A DNA stretch of 51,010 nt, from positions 1-51,010 of the forward strand of contig NZ_JMLH01000018.1 in assembly GCF_000686665.1 (NCBI RefSeq), written 5' to 3'. This document shows, one piece after another, positions 42,868 through 50,809 of this stretch. The stretch's first letter is position 1. Every line of letters begins with the position of its first letter. The position numbers were made by a program, and so were the translations under genes. The notes under the pieces are model-generated. The model was given only the letters and a program-made list of their open reading frames with translations, made no database searches and was not told the DNA's origin. This DNA is from Thomasclavelia saccharogumia DSM 17460 (GTDB lineage: Bacteria; Bacillota_I; Bacilli_A; Erysipelotrichales; Coprobacillaceae).

Positions 42868-45093
42868 ATGCCGATTCAATTTCATAAATCATCACAAACA
42901 TTTCATTTATATAATTCTCAACTTAGCTATATTTTTAAAGTATTAAAAAATGATCAATTAGGTCAATTATATTATGGTAAAGTCATTCACGATCGAGATA
43001 ACTTTGATCATCTTTTTGAAATAAGATCAAGACCCATGGCATCATGTCCGTTTGAAGGTGACTTAACATTTTCATTAGAACATATTAAACAAGAATATCC
43101 AGTATATGGATCAGGCGATATGCGCCATCCGGCAATTGATATTCTCCAGGAAAATGGTAGTAGAATTCTTGATTTTAGATATCAAGATCATCAAATTATA
43201 AAAGGAAAGCCGAAATTAACAGATTTGCCAGCTACGTATGTAGAAAATGATAGTGAAGCACAAACTTTATTAATAACTTTATACGATGAAGTGATCCAGA
43301 CAGAATTGATTTTAAGCTATACGATTTATGAAGATTTGCCAGTTATTTGCCGAAATACATATATTAAAAACTGGGGAAAGCAAAAATTAGTTTTAAATCA
43401 GATAATGAGTATGTCTTTAGATCTACCTGATTATAATTATGAAATGATTGAATTGACAGGGGCCTGGTCTAGAGAAAGAAATGTTAAAAATCGGAAATTA
43501 GAACATGGGATCCAATCAATTTATTCACTTCGGGGCTGTTCAAGTAATAATTTTAATCCCTTTATTGCTCTAAAAAGAGAAAATTGTAATGAATATGATG
43601 GTGAAGTATTAGGTTTTAGTTTTGTTTATAGTGGTAACTTTTTAGCCCAGGTTGAAGTAGATACTTATAATGTAACGCGGGTTATGATGGGAATTCATCC
43701 CCATTGCTTTAGCTGGGAATTGAAAAGCAATGAATCTTTTCAAACGCCAGAAGTAGTAATGGTTTACAGTGATAAAGGATTAAATGCGATGTCGCAAATT
43801 TATCACTCTCTATATCAAAAACGTTTAGCGCGGGGAAGATATCGTGATCAAGTTAGACCAATCCTTGTTAATAACTGGGAAGGAACTTACTTTGATTTTG
43901 ATGAGGAAAAAATCATGGAAATTGCTGTTACTGCTAAAAAGTTAGGAATCGAGCTGTTTGTTTTAGATGATGGCTGGTTTGGAAAACGTAATGATGATAA
44001 AGCAGGATTAGGGGACTGGTATCCTAATTTGGAAAAGTTGCCTAATGGTATTAGTGGTTTAGCTAAAAAAATCAACGATTTGAATATGAAGTTTGGATTA
44101 TGGTTTGAACCTGAAATGGTCAATAAAGATTCTGATTTGTATCGCAAACATCCCGAGTGGACATTAAAAACACCGAATCGAAATAGTTGTCATGGTCGTA
44201 ATCAATATGTTTTAGATTTTTCTAATCCTAAAGTAGTTGAGTATATTTATGAGATGATGACCAAAGTAATCGAGGAAGGACAAATTTCATATATTAAATG
44301 GGATATGAACCGTTGTATGAGTGAAGTTTATTCAAGTATTCATAGTCCTTCTTCACAAGGAAAAGTAATGCATGAATATATTTTAGGAGTATATCGTTTA
44401 TATGAAAAATTAACATCACGTTTTCCAGAAGTATTATTTGAGTCATGTGCTAGTGGCGGAGCCCGCTTTGATCCAGCGATGATGTATTATGCACCACAAT
44501 GCTGGACGAGTGATGATACTGATGCTGTTGAAAGATTAAAGATTCAATATGGGACTTCTTACGTTTATCCAATTTCAGCAATGGGAGCTCATGTATCGGC
44601 AGTACCTAATCATCAAGTATTTAGAAATACACCAATTGATACTAGAGCAAATGTAGCTTATTTTGGAACTTTTGGTTATGAATTGGATCTAAATAAGCTG
44701 AGTCAAGAAGAGCAGGATACGATCATTGCCCAAATAAAGTTTATGAAAGAATATCGAGAAATTATTCAGTTTGGAACTTTCTATCGTTTAAAAAGTCCAT
44801 TCGAAGGTAATGAAACAGTATGGATGGTAGTTTCAAATGATCTAAATACTGCGATCGTAGGCTATTATCGACCATTACAAGAAGTTAATCAAGGTTTTAG
44901 AAGAGTTAAACTATTAGGTTTAGATCCTAATAAGGAGTATCATGTATCAATCAATGAAACTGATCATTATGGTGATGAATTGATGAATCTTGGCTTACTT
45001 ACGAGTGACAGTTCTTGTGGTGAAAATCGTGAAACTTATGATGGAACTAATGGAGATTATTTATCTAGATTATATATTATTAAAGCAAAATAG
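42868..45093 (+). CDS. Alpha-galactosidase, glycoside hydrolase family 36
   Basis: 741 residues, the length of Firmicutes GH36 enzymes. It releases terminal alpha-galactose from melibiose, raffinose and similar sugars; no signal peptide is present, so it works in the cytoplasm. The nucleophile is D479 in YIKWDMNR and the acid/base is D549 in CWTSDDTDA, with the substrate-pocket motifs VLDDGWFGKR (365-374) and WFEPEMV (412-418). ACAGGAGGG lies 7 bases before the ATG. The galactose released would feed galK/galT. The neighbouring symporter and EIIA genes are dead, so uptake must depend on another transporter. Confidence 0.95.
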   Translation: MPIQFHKSSQTFHLYNSQLSYIFKVLKNDQLGQLYYGKVIHDRDNFDHLFEIRSRPMASCPFEGDLTFSLEHIKQEYPVYGSGDMRHPAIDILQENGSRILDFRYQDHQIIKGKPKLTDLPATYVENDSEAQTLLITLYDEVIQTELILSYTIYEDLPVICRNTYIKNWGKQKLVLNQIMSMSLDLPDYNYEMIELTGAWSRERNVKNRKLEHGIQSIYSLRGCSSNNFNPFIALKRENCNEYDGEVLGFSFVYSGNFLAQVEVDTYNVTRVMMGIHPHCFSWELKSNESFQTPEVVMVYSDKGLNAMSQIYHSLYQKRLARGRYRDQVRPILVNNWEGTYFDFDEEKIMEIAVTAKKLGIELFVLDDGWFGKRNDDKAGLGDWYPNLEKLPNGISGLAKKINDLNMKFGLWFEPEMVNKDSDLYRKHPEWTLKTPNRNSCHGRNQYVLDFSNPKVVEYIYEMMTKVIEEGQISYIKWDMNRCMSEVYSSIHSPSSQGKVMHEYILGVYRLYEKLTSRFPEVLFESCASGGARFDPAMMYYAPQCWTSDDTDAVERLKIQYGTSYVYPISAMGAHVSAVPNHQVFRNTPIDTRANVAYFGTFGYELDLNKLSQEEQDTIIAQIKFMKEYREIIQFGTFYRLKSPFEGNETVWMVVSNDLNTAIVGYYRPLQEVNQGFRRVKLLGLDPNKEYHVSINETDHYGDELMNLGLLTSDSSCGENRETYDGTNGDYLSRLYIIKAK

Positions 45094-45112
45094 ACGCTTA
45101 GCGTCTATTTTT
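45088..45112. terminator. Bidirectional terminator between alpha-galactosidase and the AraC regulator
   Basis: AAATAGACGC / GCGTCTATTT stem with a TTA loop; it holds both stop codons and has T-runs on each strand. Confidence 0.85.
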
Positions 45113-45965
45113 GAGCATGAGGATCATTCATTCTAGAGTTGTCGATCATTTTATTTTGCTTTCTAAAATCACGAGGAGCTAGATCATGAGTGTTTGAAAA
45201 AGCTTTAGAAAAAGATAATTGATTAGCATAGCCACAGGAAAAAGCAATTTGATTAATAGTAAGATCAGTATTGATCAATAATTCCTCAGCCTGAATCATG
45301 CGATAGCGCAGTAAAAATTCTTGTGGTGAAAGATGTAAATATTTTTTAAAAAGTGTCGATAAATAACTGCGGTTGATCGATAAATAATCAGCAATTTCAT
45401 TTACGGTTACCATATCTTGATAATTATTTTGAATATACTCGATAGCCTTATCAACATAAGGATTGTAATTAGTTTTATTTGTTTTATAATTAACATTTGC
45501 ACTTTTAGCTAAATAAGAAAAGAAAGTAAATAATTGTCCTTGAATATATAATTCATTACTATAACTAAGCTTATAATGAGCTAACATCGAAATTGCCAGT
45601 TTTCTTAATTCATCAAGATAATCACAATGAATGACCAGATTATTATCATTTAAATTACAGCGATTCAAATACAAACGACTTTTATTACCATCAAAACCGA
45701 TCCATAAATAGGTCCAGGGATCATCATGATCAGCTTGATAATATGTAACAACATTAGGCATGATCAAAAAAGCATCCCCAGCTTTAATAGGATATACTTT
45801 ATTATTTACATGATATTCACCTTTACCCTTTAGACAATAATGAATTAAATAGTTTTGTCTTATAGCTGGTCCATATGAATAATCAGGCTTACATTCCTGC
45901 ATCCCACAGAATTTTAAATATAAATCTTCAAACGACTGATTTTCTATTTCAAGTGAAGAATACAT
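45105..45965 (-). CDS. AraC-family regulator, probably of the alpha-galactoside genes
   Basis: 286 residues. The N-terminal cupin-like ligand domain (about 25-110, GEYHVNNKVYPIKAGDAFLI) precedes two C-terminal helix-turn-helix motifs (about 175-275, ADYLSINRSYLSTLFKKYL and INQIAFSCGYANQLSFSKAF). The type is that of MsmR/RafR, activators of multiple-sugar or raffinose genes. Convergent position next to the alpha-galactosidase suggests that gene as a target. AGGAGG precedes the ATG; a TATAAT -10 lies at 45988-45993 on the minus strand with a poor -35. Confidence 0.85.
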   Translation of the reverse strand: MYSSLEIENQSFEDLYLKFCGMQECKPDYSYGPAIRQNYLIHYCLKGKGEYHVNNKVYPIKAGDAFLIMPNVVTYYQADHDDPWTYLWIGFDGNKSRLYLNRCNLNDNNLVIHCDYLDELRKLAISMLAHYKLSYSNELYIQGQLFTFFSYLAKSANVNYKTNKTNYNPYVDKAIEYIQNNYQDMVTVNEIADYLSINRSYLSTLFKKYLHLSPQEFLLRYRMIQAEELLINTDLTINQIAFSCGYANQLSFSKAFSNTHDLAPRDFRKQNKMIDNSRMNDPHAQK

Positions 45966-46002
45966 AAATTACCTCCTTTATAACTTATTATAACAAAATT
46001 GT

Positions 46003-46021
46003 ATTTAGATGTGTTCTAAAT
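46003..46021. promoter_or_regulatory. Palindrome between the AraC-type gene and spoIVA
   Basis: ATTTAGA and TCTAAAT form perfect 7-bp arms with 5 bases between, lying where the -35 of the AraC-type gene should be. Binding by that regulator is possible. No convincing SigE promoter for spoIVA could be placed; CATATAAA at 46034-46041 is a weak -10 candidate. Confidence 0.35.
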
Positions 46022-46064
46022 ATAGGTGGATTTCATATAAATAAGACGAAGAGAGGAGTTTACA

Positions 46065-47540
46065 ATGGAAACGAAAAATATCTTACATGATATCGCTAAA
46101 AGATGCGATGGGGACATATATTTAGGGGTGGTAGGACCAGTAAGAAGCGGGAAGTCTTCATTTATTAAACGTTTTATGGAAATGGCGGTTATCCCTTATA
46201 TTGAAGATAAAGATGCTAAATTAAGAGCAATCGATGAATTACCACAGTCTGGTAAGGGTAAAATGATAATGACGGTTGAGCCAAAATTTATTCCTAATCA
46301 GGCAGTAGAGATGATCATGGATGAAAATTTTAAAGTCAATGTCCGTCTTGTAGATTGTGTTGGTTATGTTATTGAAGGTGCTAAGGGATATCAAGATGAT
46401 CAGGGGATTCGTTATGTTAAAACCCCATGGTATTTAGAATCGATTCCCTTTGATCAGGCAGCTAAAGTAGGCACAAAAAAAGTAATTCAGGATCATTCAA
46501 CGATTGGAATCGTAATTACAAGTGATGGTAGTATTTGTGATATTCCAGGAGCTAATTATAATGAAGCAACCGACAGTATTATTGAAGAGTTATTAGAAAT
46601 CGATAAGCCATTCATTGTTATCATTAATAGTAAGGATGTAAATAGTCCTGCTTGTAAAAAAGAATACGAACGTTTAACAGAAAAATACGATGTGCCAGTA
46701 TTATCGATGGATGTTACAAATATGGAAGAGCCGCAAATTGTTTCTTTATTAAAAGATGCTTTATATGAATTTAAAATTAGTGAAGTACGAATTGAAGTAC
46801 CTAAATGGCTGGCAATGATGTCTAATAATCATTGGCTAAAGCAAACATTAGATACATCATTAAAAGAATCTTTGCAGTCAATTAAAAAATTTAAAGATGT
46901 AGAAAGAATTGGCGATGCCATTAGTGAGTATGATTTTGTTGATAAAGCATATTTAACAGGAATTGACACAAGTACATCTAGTGCCACTTTAAAAATTGAA
47001 GAACGTGATGGCTTATACAATGAAATTTTAGAAGAAATAATTGGTGATAAAGGTTTTGATCAGGCTACATTTTTAACATTTATTCAGGAATTGGTTGATA
47101 TCAAGAAAGAGTACGAAGGATTTTCTAATGCTATTAGAATGGTTAAACAAACTGGCTATGGCTATGCAATACCAAAACTTGATGAAATTGAATTAAGTGA
47201 ACCAGAAATTATTAAACAAGGGCCGCGCTATGGGATGAAGTTAGTATCTAAAGCAGGAACTACGTATATGATCAAAGTAGATATTGAAAGTACGTTTGAG
47301 CCAATAATCGGATCAAAAGAACAAGCAGAAGCATTTATCGAATATTTAAATTCTAATGGAAATGATAAGCAAGCAATTTTTGATTGTGATGTCTTTGGTC
47401 GTAAATTAGGAGATTTAATTGAAGAAGGGATGTATATCAAGCTGAATGCTATTCCAGAAAATGCAAGTCTTAGAATTCATGATATTTTATCAAAAATAGT
47501 AAATAAAGGGAAAAGTAATGTTATTGCAATTGTCCTATAA
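46065..47540 (+). CDS. spoIVA: Stage IV sporulation protein A, spore-coat base ATPase
   Basis: 491 residues, one less than the Bacillus subtilis protein. SpoIVA hydrolyses ATP to polymerise on the forespore surface and forms the platform for coat and cortex assembly. Walker A is G24-PVRSGKS-31, and the long middle and C-terminal domains keep family phrases such as VRLVDCVGYVIEGAKGYQDD. GAGAGGAG precedes the ATG. The gene shows that the organism is, or descends from, a spore former. Its place directly before hup matches the arrangement in other Firmicutes. Confidence 0.95.
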   Translation: METKNILHDIAKRCDGDIYLGVVGPVRSGKSSFIKRFMEMAVIPYIEDKDAKLRAIDELPQSGKGKMIMTVEPKFIPNQAVEMIMDENFKVNVRLVDCVGYVIEGAKGYQDDQGIRYVKTPWYLESIPFDQAAKVGTKKVIQDHSTIGIVITSDGSICDIPGANYNEATDSIIEELLEIDKPFIVIINSKDVNSPACKKEYERLTEKYDVPVLSMDVTNMEEPQIVSLLKDALYEFKISEVRIEVPKWLAMMSNNHWLKQTLDTSLKESLQSIKKFKDVERIGDAISEYDFVDKAYLTGIDTSTSSATLKIEERDGLYNEILEEIIGDKGFDQATFLTFIQELVDIKKEYEGFSNAIRMVKQTGYGYAIPKLDEIELSEPEIIKQGPRYGMKLVSKAGTTYMIKVDIESTFEPIIGSKEQAEAFIEYLNSNGNDKQAIFDCDVFGRKLGDLIEEGMYIKLNAIPENASLRIHDILSKIVNKGKSNVIAIVL

Positions 47541-47546
47541 AAGTGC

Positions 47547-47575
47547 TTGAAATCGGTAATTTTTAATGTTATACT
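47547..47575 (+). promoter_or_regulatory. SigA-type promoter of hup
   Basis: -35 TTGAAA (47547-47552), 17-base spacer, -10 TATACT (47570-47575), in the short gap after spoIVA. It lets the housekeeping gene be expressed apart from the sporulation gene. Confidence 0.7.
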
Positions 47576-47603
47576 TTCGAGGTATTAGAATATGGAGGTA
47601 GTT

Positions 47604-47876
47604 ATGAATAAGAAAGAACTAGTTGAATCAGTATCTAAAGAAAGAAACTTGACTAAAAAAGATGCCGAGATTTTAGTAGATACAGTTTTTAATACAATTA
47701 CACGTAGTGTTATTGAAGGAGATAAAGTTTTGATCTCTGGATTTGGAACGTTTAAAGTAAATGATCGTAAAGCTCGTAAAGGAATATCTCCGAAGACACA
47801 AAAGGAAATGATTATTCCTGCCAGCAAGACTGTTACATTTAAACCAAGTAATCGTTTAAAAGAGGCAATGAATTAA
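47604..47876 (+). CDS. hup: HU-family histone-like DNA-binding protein
   Basis: 90 residues, the standard HU length. The protein bends and compacts DNA as a dimer. The start MNKKELVESV, the GDKVLISGFGTFKVNDRKAR core and the FKPSNRLKEAMN end are family hallmarks. The ATG at 47604 is preceded by GGAGG; the frame also has an ATG at 47592, but that one overlaps the ribosome site. Terminator follows at once. Confidence 0.95.
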   Translation: MNKKELVESVSKERNLTKKDAEILVDTVFNTITRSVIEGDKVLISGFGTFKVNDRKARKGISPKTQKEMIIPASKTVTFKPSNRLKEAMN

Positions 47877-47890
47877 TCATTGCTTTTTTG
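47865..47890 (+). terminator. Terminator of hup
   Basis: GCAATGA / TCATTGC stem with a 5-base loop and TTTTTTG; it begins in the last codons. Confidence 0.8.
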
Positions 47891-47950
47891 TTATTTATTA
47901 ATAATAAGTTAATAATAAGGTGTATAATAGAAACAAAGGAGTTGAGAAAG

Positions 47951-48658
47951 ATGCCGTTTTTTTATTATCCAATGTCATCAACTTATATGATTGGTTATCT
48001 TTTAGTTGCCATTGGATCACTAATTATGGTTGTTGCCCAAATAAAAGTAAGCAGTGCTTACAATAAATATGAAAAAATACCTAATAGTAGACATATGACT
48101 GGAGCAATGGTAGCTCGAGAAATTCTTGATCGAAATGGATTGAGAGATGTTCAGATCAATCGCGTAAATGGAAGATTATCTGATCATTACGATCCACGTA
48201 ATAAAACAGTTAATTTGTCTCCAGGAATTCATGATGGTACATCGATTGCCTCTTTAGCAGTAGCGAGTCATGAGTGTGGTCATGCCATTCAACATTTAGT
48301 TGGGTATCGACCATTAGTATTTAGAAATGCTATCTTACCGTTATGTAATGTTGGTCAGTATTTAGGATGGATTGCCGTGTTTATTGGTTTACTAATGGGA
48401 AATAGCAATATTGCCTGGCTGGGAGTGATCTTGATGTCAGGGATCCTGCTTTTTCAGATTGTTACACTTCCAGTGGAATTTGATGCTTCATCGAGAGCGT
48501 TACAGATCTTGAAAACTAACTATTTGACCAGCGATGAATACAGTGGTGCCAAATCAATGTTATCTGCAGCTGCTTTTACGTATGTTGCTGCAATGTTATC
48601 AACGGTTTTATCATTACTTAGAATCGTTTTGATTGTTTTAGGTAATGATCGTGATTAA
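47951..48658 (+). CDS. YugP-like membrane zinc metallopeptidase
   Basis: 235 residues. An N-terminal membrane helix (about 10-31) is followed by the zinc motif H107-ECGH-111 in ASHECGHAIQHL, two or three hydrophobic helices (about 130-175) and a conserved TLPVEFDASSRAL segment, then a last membrane helix. This is the neutral zinc metallopeptidase family of Bacillus YugP, whose substrates are unknown. ATG 47951 has a GGAG site; the frame runs back to 47888 within the hup terminator and is rejected. A TATAAT box at 47923-47928 may be its promoter. Confidence 0.88.
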   Translation: MPFFYYPMSSTYMIGYLLVAIGSLIMVVAQIKVSSAYNKYEKIPNSRHMTGAMVAREILDRNGLRDVQINRVNGRLSDHYDPRNKTVNLSPGIHDGTSIASLAVASHECGHAIQHLVGYRPLVFRNAILPLCNVGQYLGWIAVFIGLLMGNSNIAWLGVILMSGILLFQIVTLPVEFDASSRALQILKTNYLTSDEYSGAKSMLSAAAFTYVAAMLSTVLSLLRIVLIVLGNDRD

Positions 48659-48664
48659 TTTATT

Positions 48665-48696
48665 AAAATCAAAGCTGCCGGGCTTTGATTTTTTTT
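48665..48696 (+). terminator. Terminator of the zinc peptidase gene
   Basis: AAATCAAAGC / GCTTTGATTT 10-bp stem, loop TGCCGG, then a T-run. Confidence 0.85.
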
Positions 48697-48754
48697 GAGC
48701 GATTAGTTCAGATATATTAATACAATTTTTCTTTTATAATCGCTAAATTGATAG

Positions 48755-48760
48755 TATAAT
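48755..48760 (+). promoter_or_regulatory. Probable -10 element before the ypmB-dnaD-nth genes
   Basis: A perfect TATAAT 24 bases before the TTG start, with only a weak -35 (TTTTAT at 48732-48737). Confidence 0.45.
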
Positions 48761-48783
48761 AGGCATAGAAAGTTGGTGGAATT

Positions 48784-49278
48784 TTGAAATTTTTACGTAG
48801 AAATAGATTTAATATTCTAATAGCTTTTTTGATATTAGTTTTTATTATAGTTAGTTTTTATATGCTTTGGGTACATGTTCCATATTCAAGACATAAGAAT
48901 GATCTTGCAAAGATTGAAAATGAAATCATTGCTGAAAATGGTTATGACAGCGCTGATTATTTTAATCGTTATGACGGTGAGAAAAGTTATTATATTATTC
49001 ATGCAAAAAAAGGTGAAAAACAACAGTATGCTGTATTTGATGAAAAGAAAAAATTTATCAAATCATATAGCGGAGATGTTGTGGACCAGCAGGAATGTAT
49101 TGATGCTTTTAAAGAAAAATATAAGCAGACCCCTGATGATGTTGAAATAGGCTATGAAAATGAAATATTTGTTTATAGCTTGTTGTATCGTGGAGAAGAT
49201 TCATTGATTTATGCTTTTTATGGAGTCGATAGTGGTGAATTTATAAAGGCATATCGAATTGATAATAGTAGTAGGTAG
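48784..49278 (+). CDS. YpmB-like single-pass membrane protein (DUF5590 type)
   Basis: 164 residues from a TTG start with GGTGGA upstream. One N-terminal membrane helix (about 10-32) is followed by an outer domain with two similar halves (KKGEKQQYAVFDEKKKFIKSY and YRGEDSLIYAFYGVDSGEFI), as in PepSY-like folds. Size, topology and position before dnaD and nth match ypmB of Bacillus, a gene of unknown function; in Bacillus further genes lie between them. I assign it mostly by this neighbourhood. Confidence 0.7.
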   Translation: MKFLRRNRFNILIAFLILVFIIVSFYMLWVHVPYSRHKNDLAKIENEIIAENGYDSADYFNRYDGEKSYYIIHAKKGEKQQYAVFDEKKKFIKSYSGDVVDQQECIDAFKEKYKQTPDDVEIGYENEIFVYSLLYRGEDSLIYAFYGVDSGEFIKAYRIDNSSR

Positions 49279-49289
49279 ATGGTGGATTT

Positions 49290-49883
49290 ATGTTAAAGGA
49301 ATTAATAGAAAATAAATGTGTTGATATTAGTCGTTTATTGCTGCTTAGAGCTAAAGAGCTAAATATTGACGATAATGAATGCCATATTTTATTGATTATT
49401 TATACATTGAAAGATATTGGTGTTAAAACTGTAACGCCGCAGCTGATACAAAATTATTCATCATTATCAAATCAAGAGCTGGATAAGGCTTTAACATCAT
49501 TGTTAAATAAAAAACTGATTTGTAATCGTTTGGGTTCTATTAGTTTGAATGAACTTGAAAAAAAATTATTGTGTGAAAATAAAAAAATTGAAGAAAAAGC
49601 ATCAGAAGTGGATTTGATCAGTATTTTTGAAGAACAGTTTGCAAGAGCATTATCACCAATCGAACTTAATATTATCAAAGATTGGAAGAATTGTAATTAT
49701 AGTGATGAAATGATTGTTAAGGCTTTAAAAGAAGCTGTTAAAAGTCAAGTACTTAATTTTAGATATATTGAAGGAATACTTTCTAATTGGGCTAAAACAG
49801 GAGTAAAACAGCGTTATATTGAACAGGATGAACCAAAGCGGACAGTTCCAATCAGTGAGTATAAATGGTGGGAAAATGAATAA
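49290..49883 (+). CDS. dnaD: DnaD-family replication initiation protein
   Basis: 197 residues. The N-terminal part (about 1-100) is a winged-helix domain; the C-terminal DnaB/DnaD domain (about 110-185) has LSPIELNIIKDWKNCNYSDE and the closing YIEGILSNWAKTGV motif, ahead of a short tail. DnaD helps load the replicative helicase at the origin in low-GC Gram-positives. It is upstream of nth and overlaps it by 8 bases, as in the Bacillus dnaD-nth pair. Confidence 0.88.
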   Translation: MLKELIENKCVDISRLLLLRAKELNIDDNECHILLIIYTLKDIGVKTVTPQLIQNYSSLSNQELDKALTSLLNKKLICNRLGSISLNELEKKLLCENKKIEEKASEVDLISIFEEQFARALSPIELNIIKDWKNCNYSDEMIVKALKEAVKSQVLNFRYIEGILSNWAKTGVKQRYIEQDEPKRTVPISEYKWWENE

Positions 49884-50523
49884 AGAAAAAACAGGACGAG
49901 TATTAGATTATTTTGATGAATTGTTTCCTGATGCATATTGTGAGCTGAATCATGAAACTGATTTTCAATTATTAGTAGCTGTGATGTTATCAGCCCAGAC
50001 AACAGATAAAAAGGTCAATCAGTTAACAGAGACTTTGTTTAAAAAATATCCAACAGTAGAAGCAGTGAGTCAAGCCTCTTTATCACAGTTGCAAGAGGAC
50101 ATAAAGACGATTGGTTTGTATCGTAATAAAGCTAAAAATCTTTTAGCGATGGCAAATGTATTGATAGAACAGTACGATGGTAAGGTACCAAGTGGTCAGA
50201 AACAATTAGAGAGTTTGCCTGGAGTAGGACGTAAAACGGCTAATGTAGTTCGTTCGGTAGCTTTTGATATTCCAGCATTTGCTGTTGATACACATGTTGA
50301 AAGAATTGCTAAAAGATTAGGTTTTGCTAAAAAAGATGATAGTGTTTTAGCAGTCGAAAAGAAATTATGCCGTTCAATTGAACGTTCACGCTGGAATAAA
50401 TCGCATCACCAGTTTATTTTTTTTGGACGCTATTTTTGTAAGGCAACAAATCCTAACTGTAAAGAGTGTAAATTAAATGATATGTGCAAAGATCCAATCA
50501 AAAAGAAATATTTAGATAAGTAA
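49876..50523 (+). CDS. nth: Endonuclease III, DNA glycosylase/AP lyase
   Basis: 215 residues. It removes oxidised pyrimidines and cuts the abasic site in base-excision repair. The helix-hairpin-helix LPGVGRKTANVV holds the catalytic K120, and D138 lies in VDTHVERI, at the same positions as in the Escherichia coli enzyme. The C-terminal iron-sulphur loop has four cysteines spaced 6, 2 and 5 apart (CKATNPNCKECKLNDMC). ATG 49876 is used (TGGGAAA upstream, overlapping dnaD); the frame goes back to 49819, but those codons lie inside dnaD and do not match the family. Confidence 0.95.
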   Translation: MNKEKTGRVLDYFDELFPDAYCELNHETDFQLLVAVMLSAQTTDKKVNQLTETLFKKYPTVEAVSQASLSQLQEDIKTIGLYRNKAKNLLAMANVLIEQYDGKVPSGQKQLESLPGVGRKTANVVRSVAFDIPAFAVDTHVERIAKRLGFAKKDDSVLAVEKKLCRSIERSRWNKSHHQFIFFGRYFCKATNPNCKECKLNDMCKDPIKKKYLDK

Positions 50524-50612
50524 TCTTTTATCGTGGGCTTTTGATTTTGCAATGATAAATAAAAGAAGTTGTTTTAAATCAGGTTTTTATTCGATAATAG
50601 GTAATTAAAAAT

Positions 50613-50662
50613 AAGAGATTTCAAAAAATGATCATATTTAATAATTATTTAAGAAATCTCTT
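50613..50662 (+). terminator. Possible terminator after nth
   Basis: AAGAGATTTC (50613-50622) and GAAATCTCTT (50653-50662) pair perfectly, followed by TTT, but with a 30-base loop. The left half with its flank (ATAGGTAATTAAAAATAAGA) resembles the aminotransferase terminator region at 40420-40445. Confidence 0.45.
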
Positions 50663-50736
50663 TTTAATATTTACCCTAAAGTAAGAAAGAACCTTAAATC
50701 CAGCTTCTTTTTTAATCTAATTTATAGAAAGTAAAT

Positions 50737-50804
50737 TATTATGGAAAGTAACCAGAATATATATTGATATATTAATATATTCCTCATTATTTACTTTCCA
50801 TAAT
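50737..50804. repeat. 15-bp perfect inverted repeat beside the recombinase gene
   Basis: TATTATGGAAAGTAA (50737-50751) and TTACTTTCCATAATA (50790-50804) enclose 38 AT-rich bases. It lies 5 bases past the stop codon of the recombinase gene. It may be that gene's terminator, or a recombination or end site of the element. Confidence 0.55.
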
Positions 50805-50809
50805 ATTAT

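Noticed and set aside
48875-49150. 91-codon frame inside the ypmB-like gene
   Set aside because: Shifted reading of the same DNA without a ribosome site; the 48784 frame matches gene order and topology.
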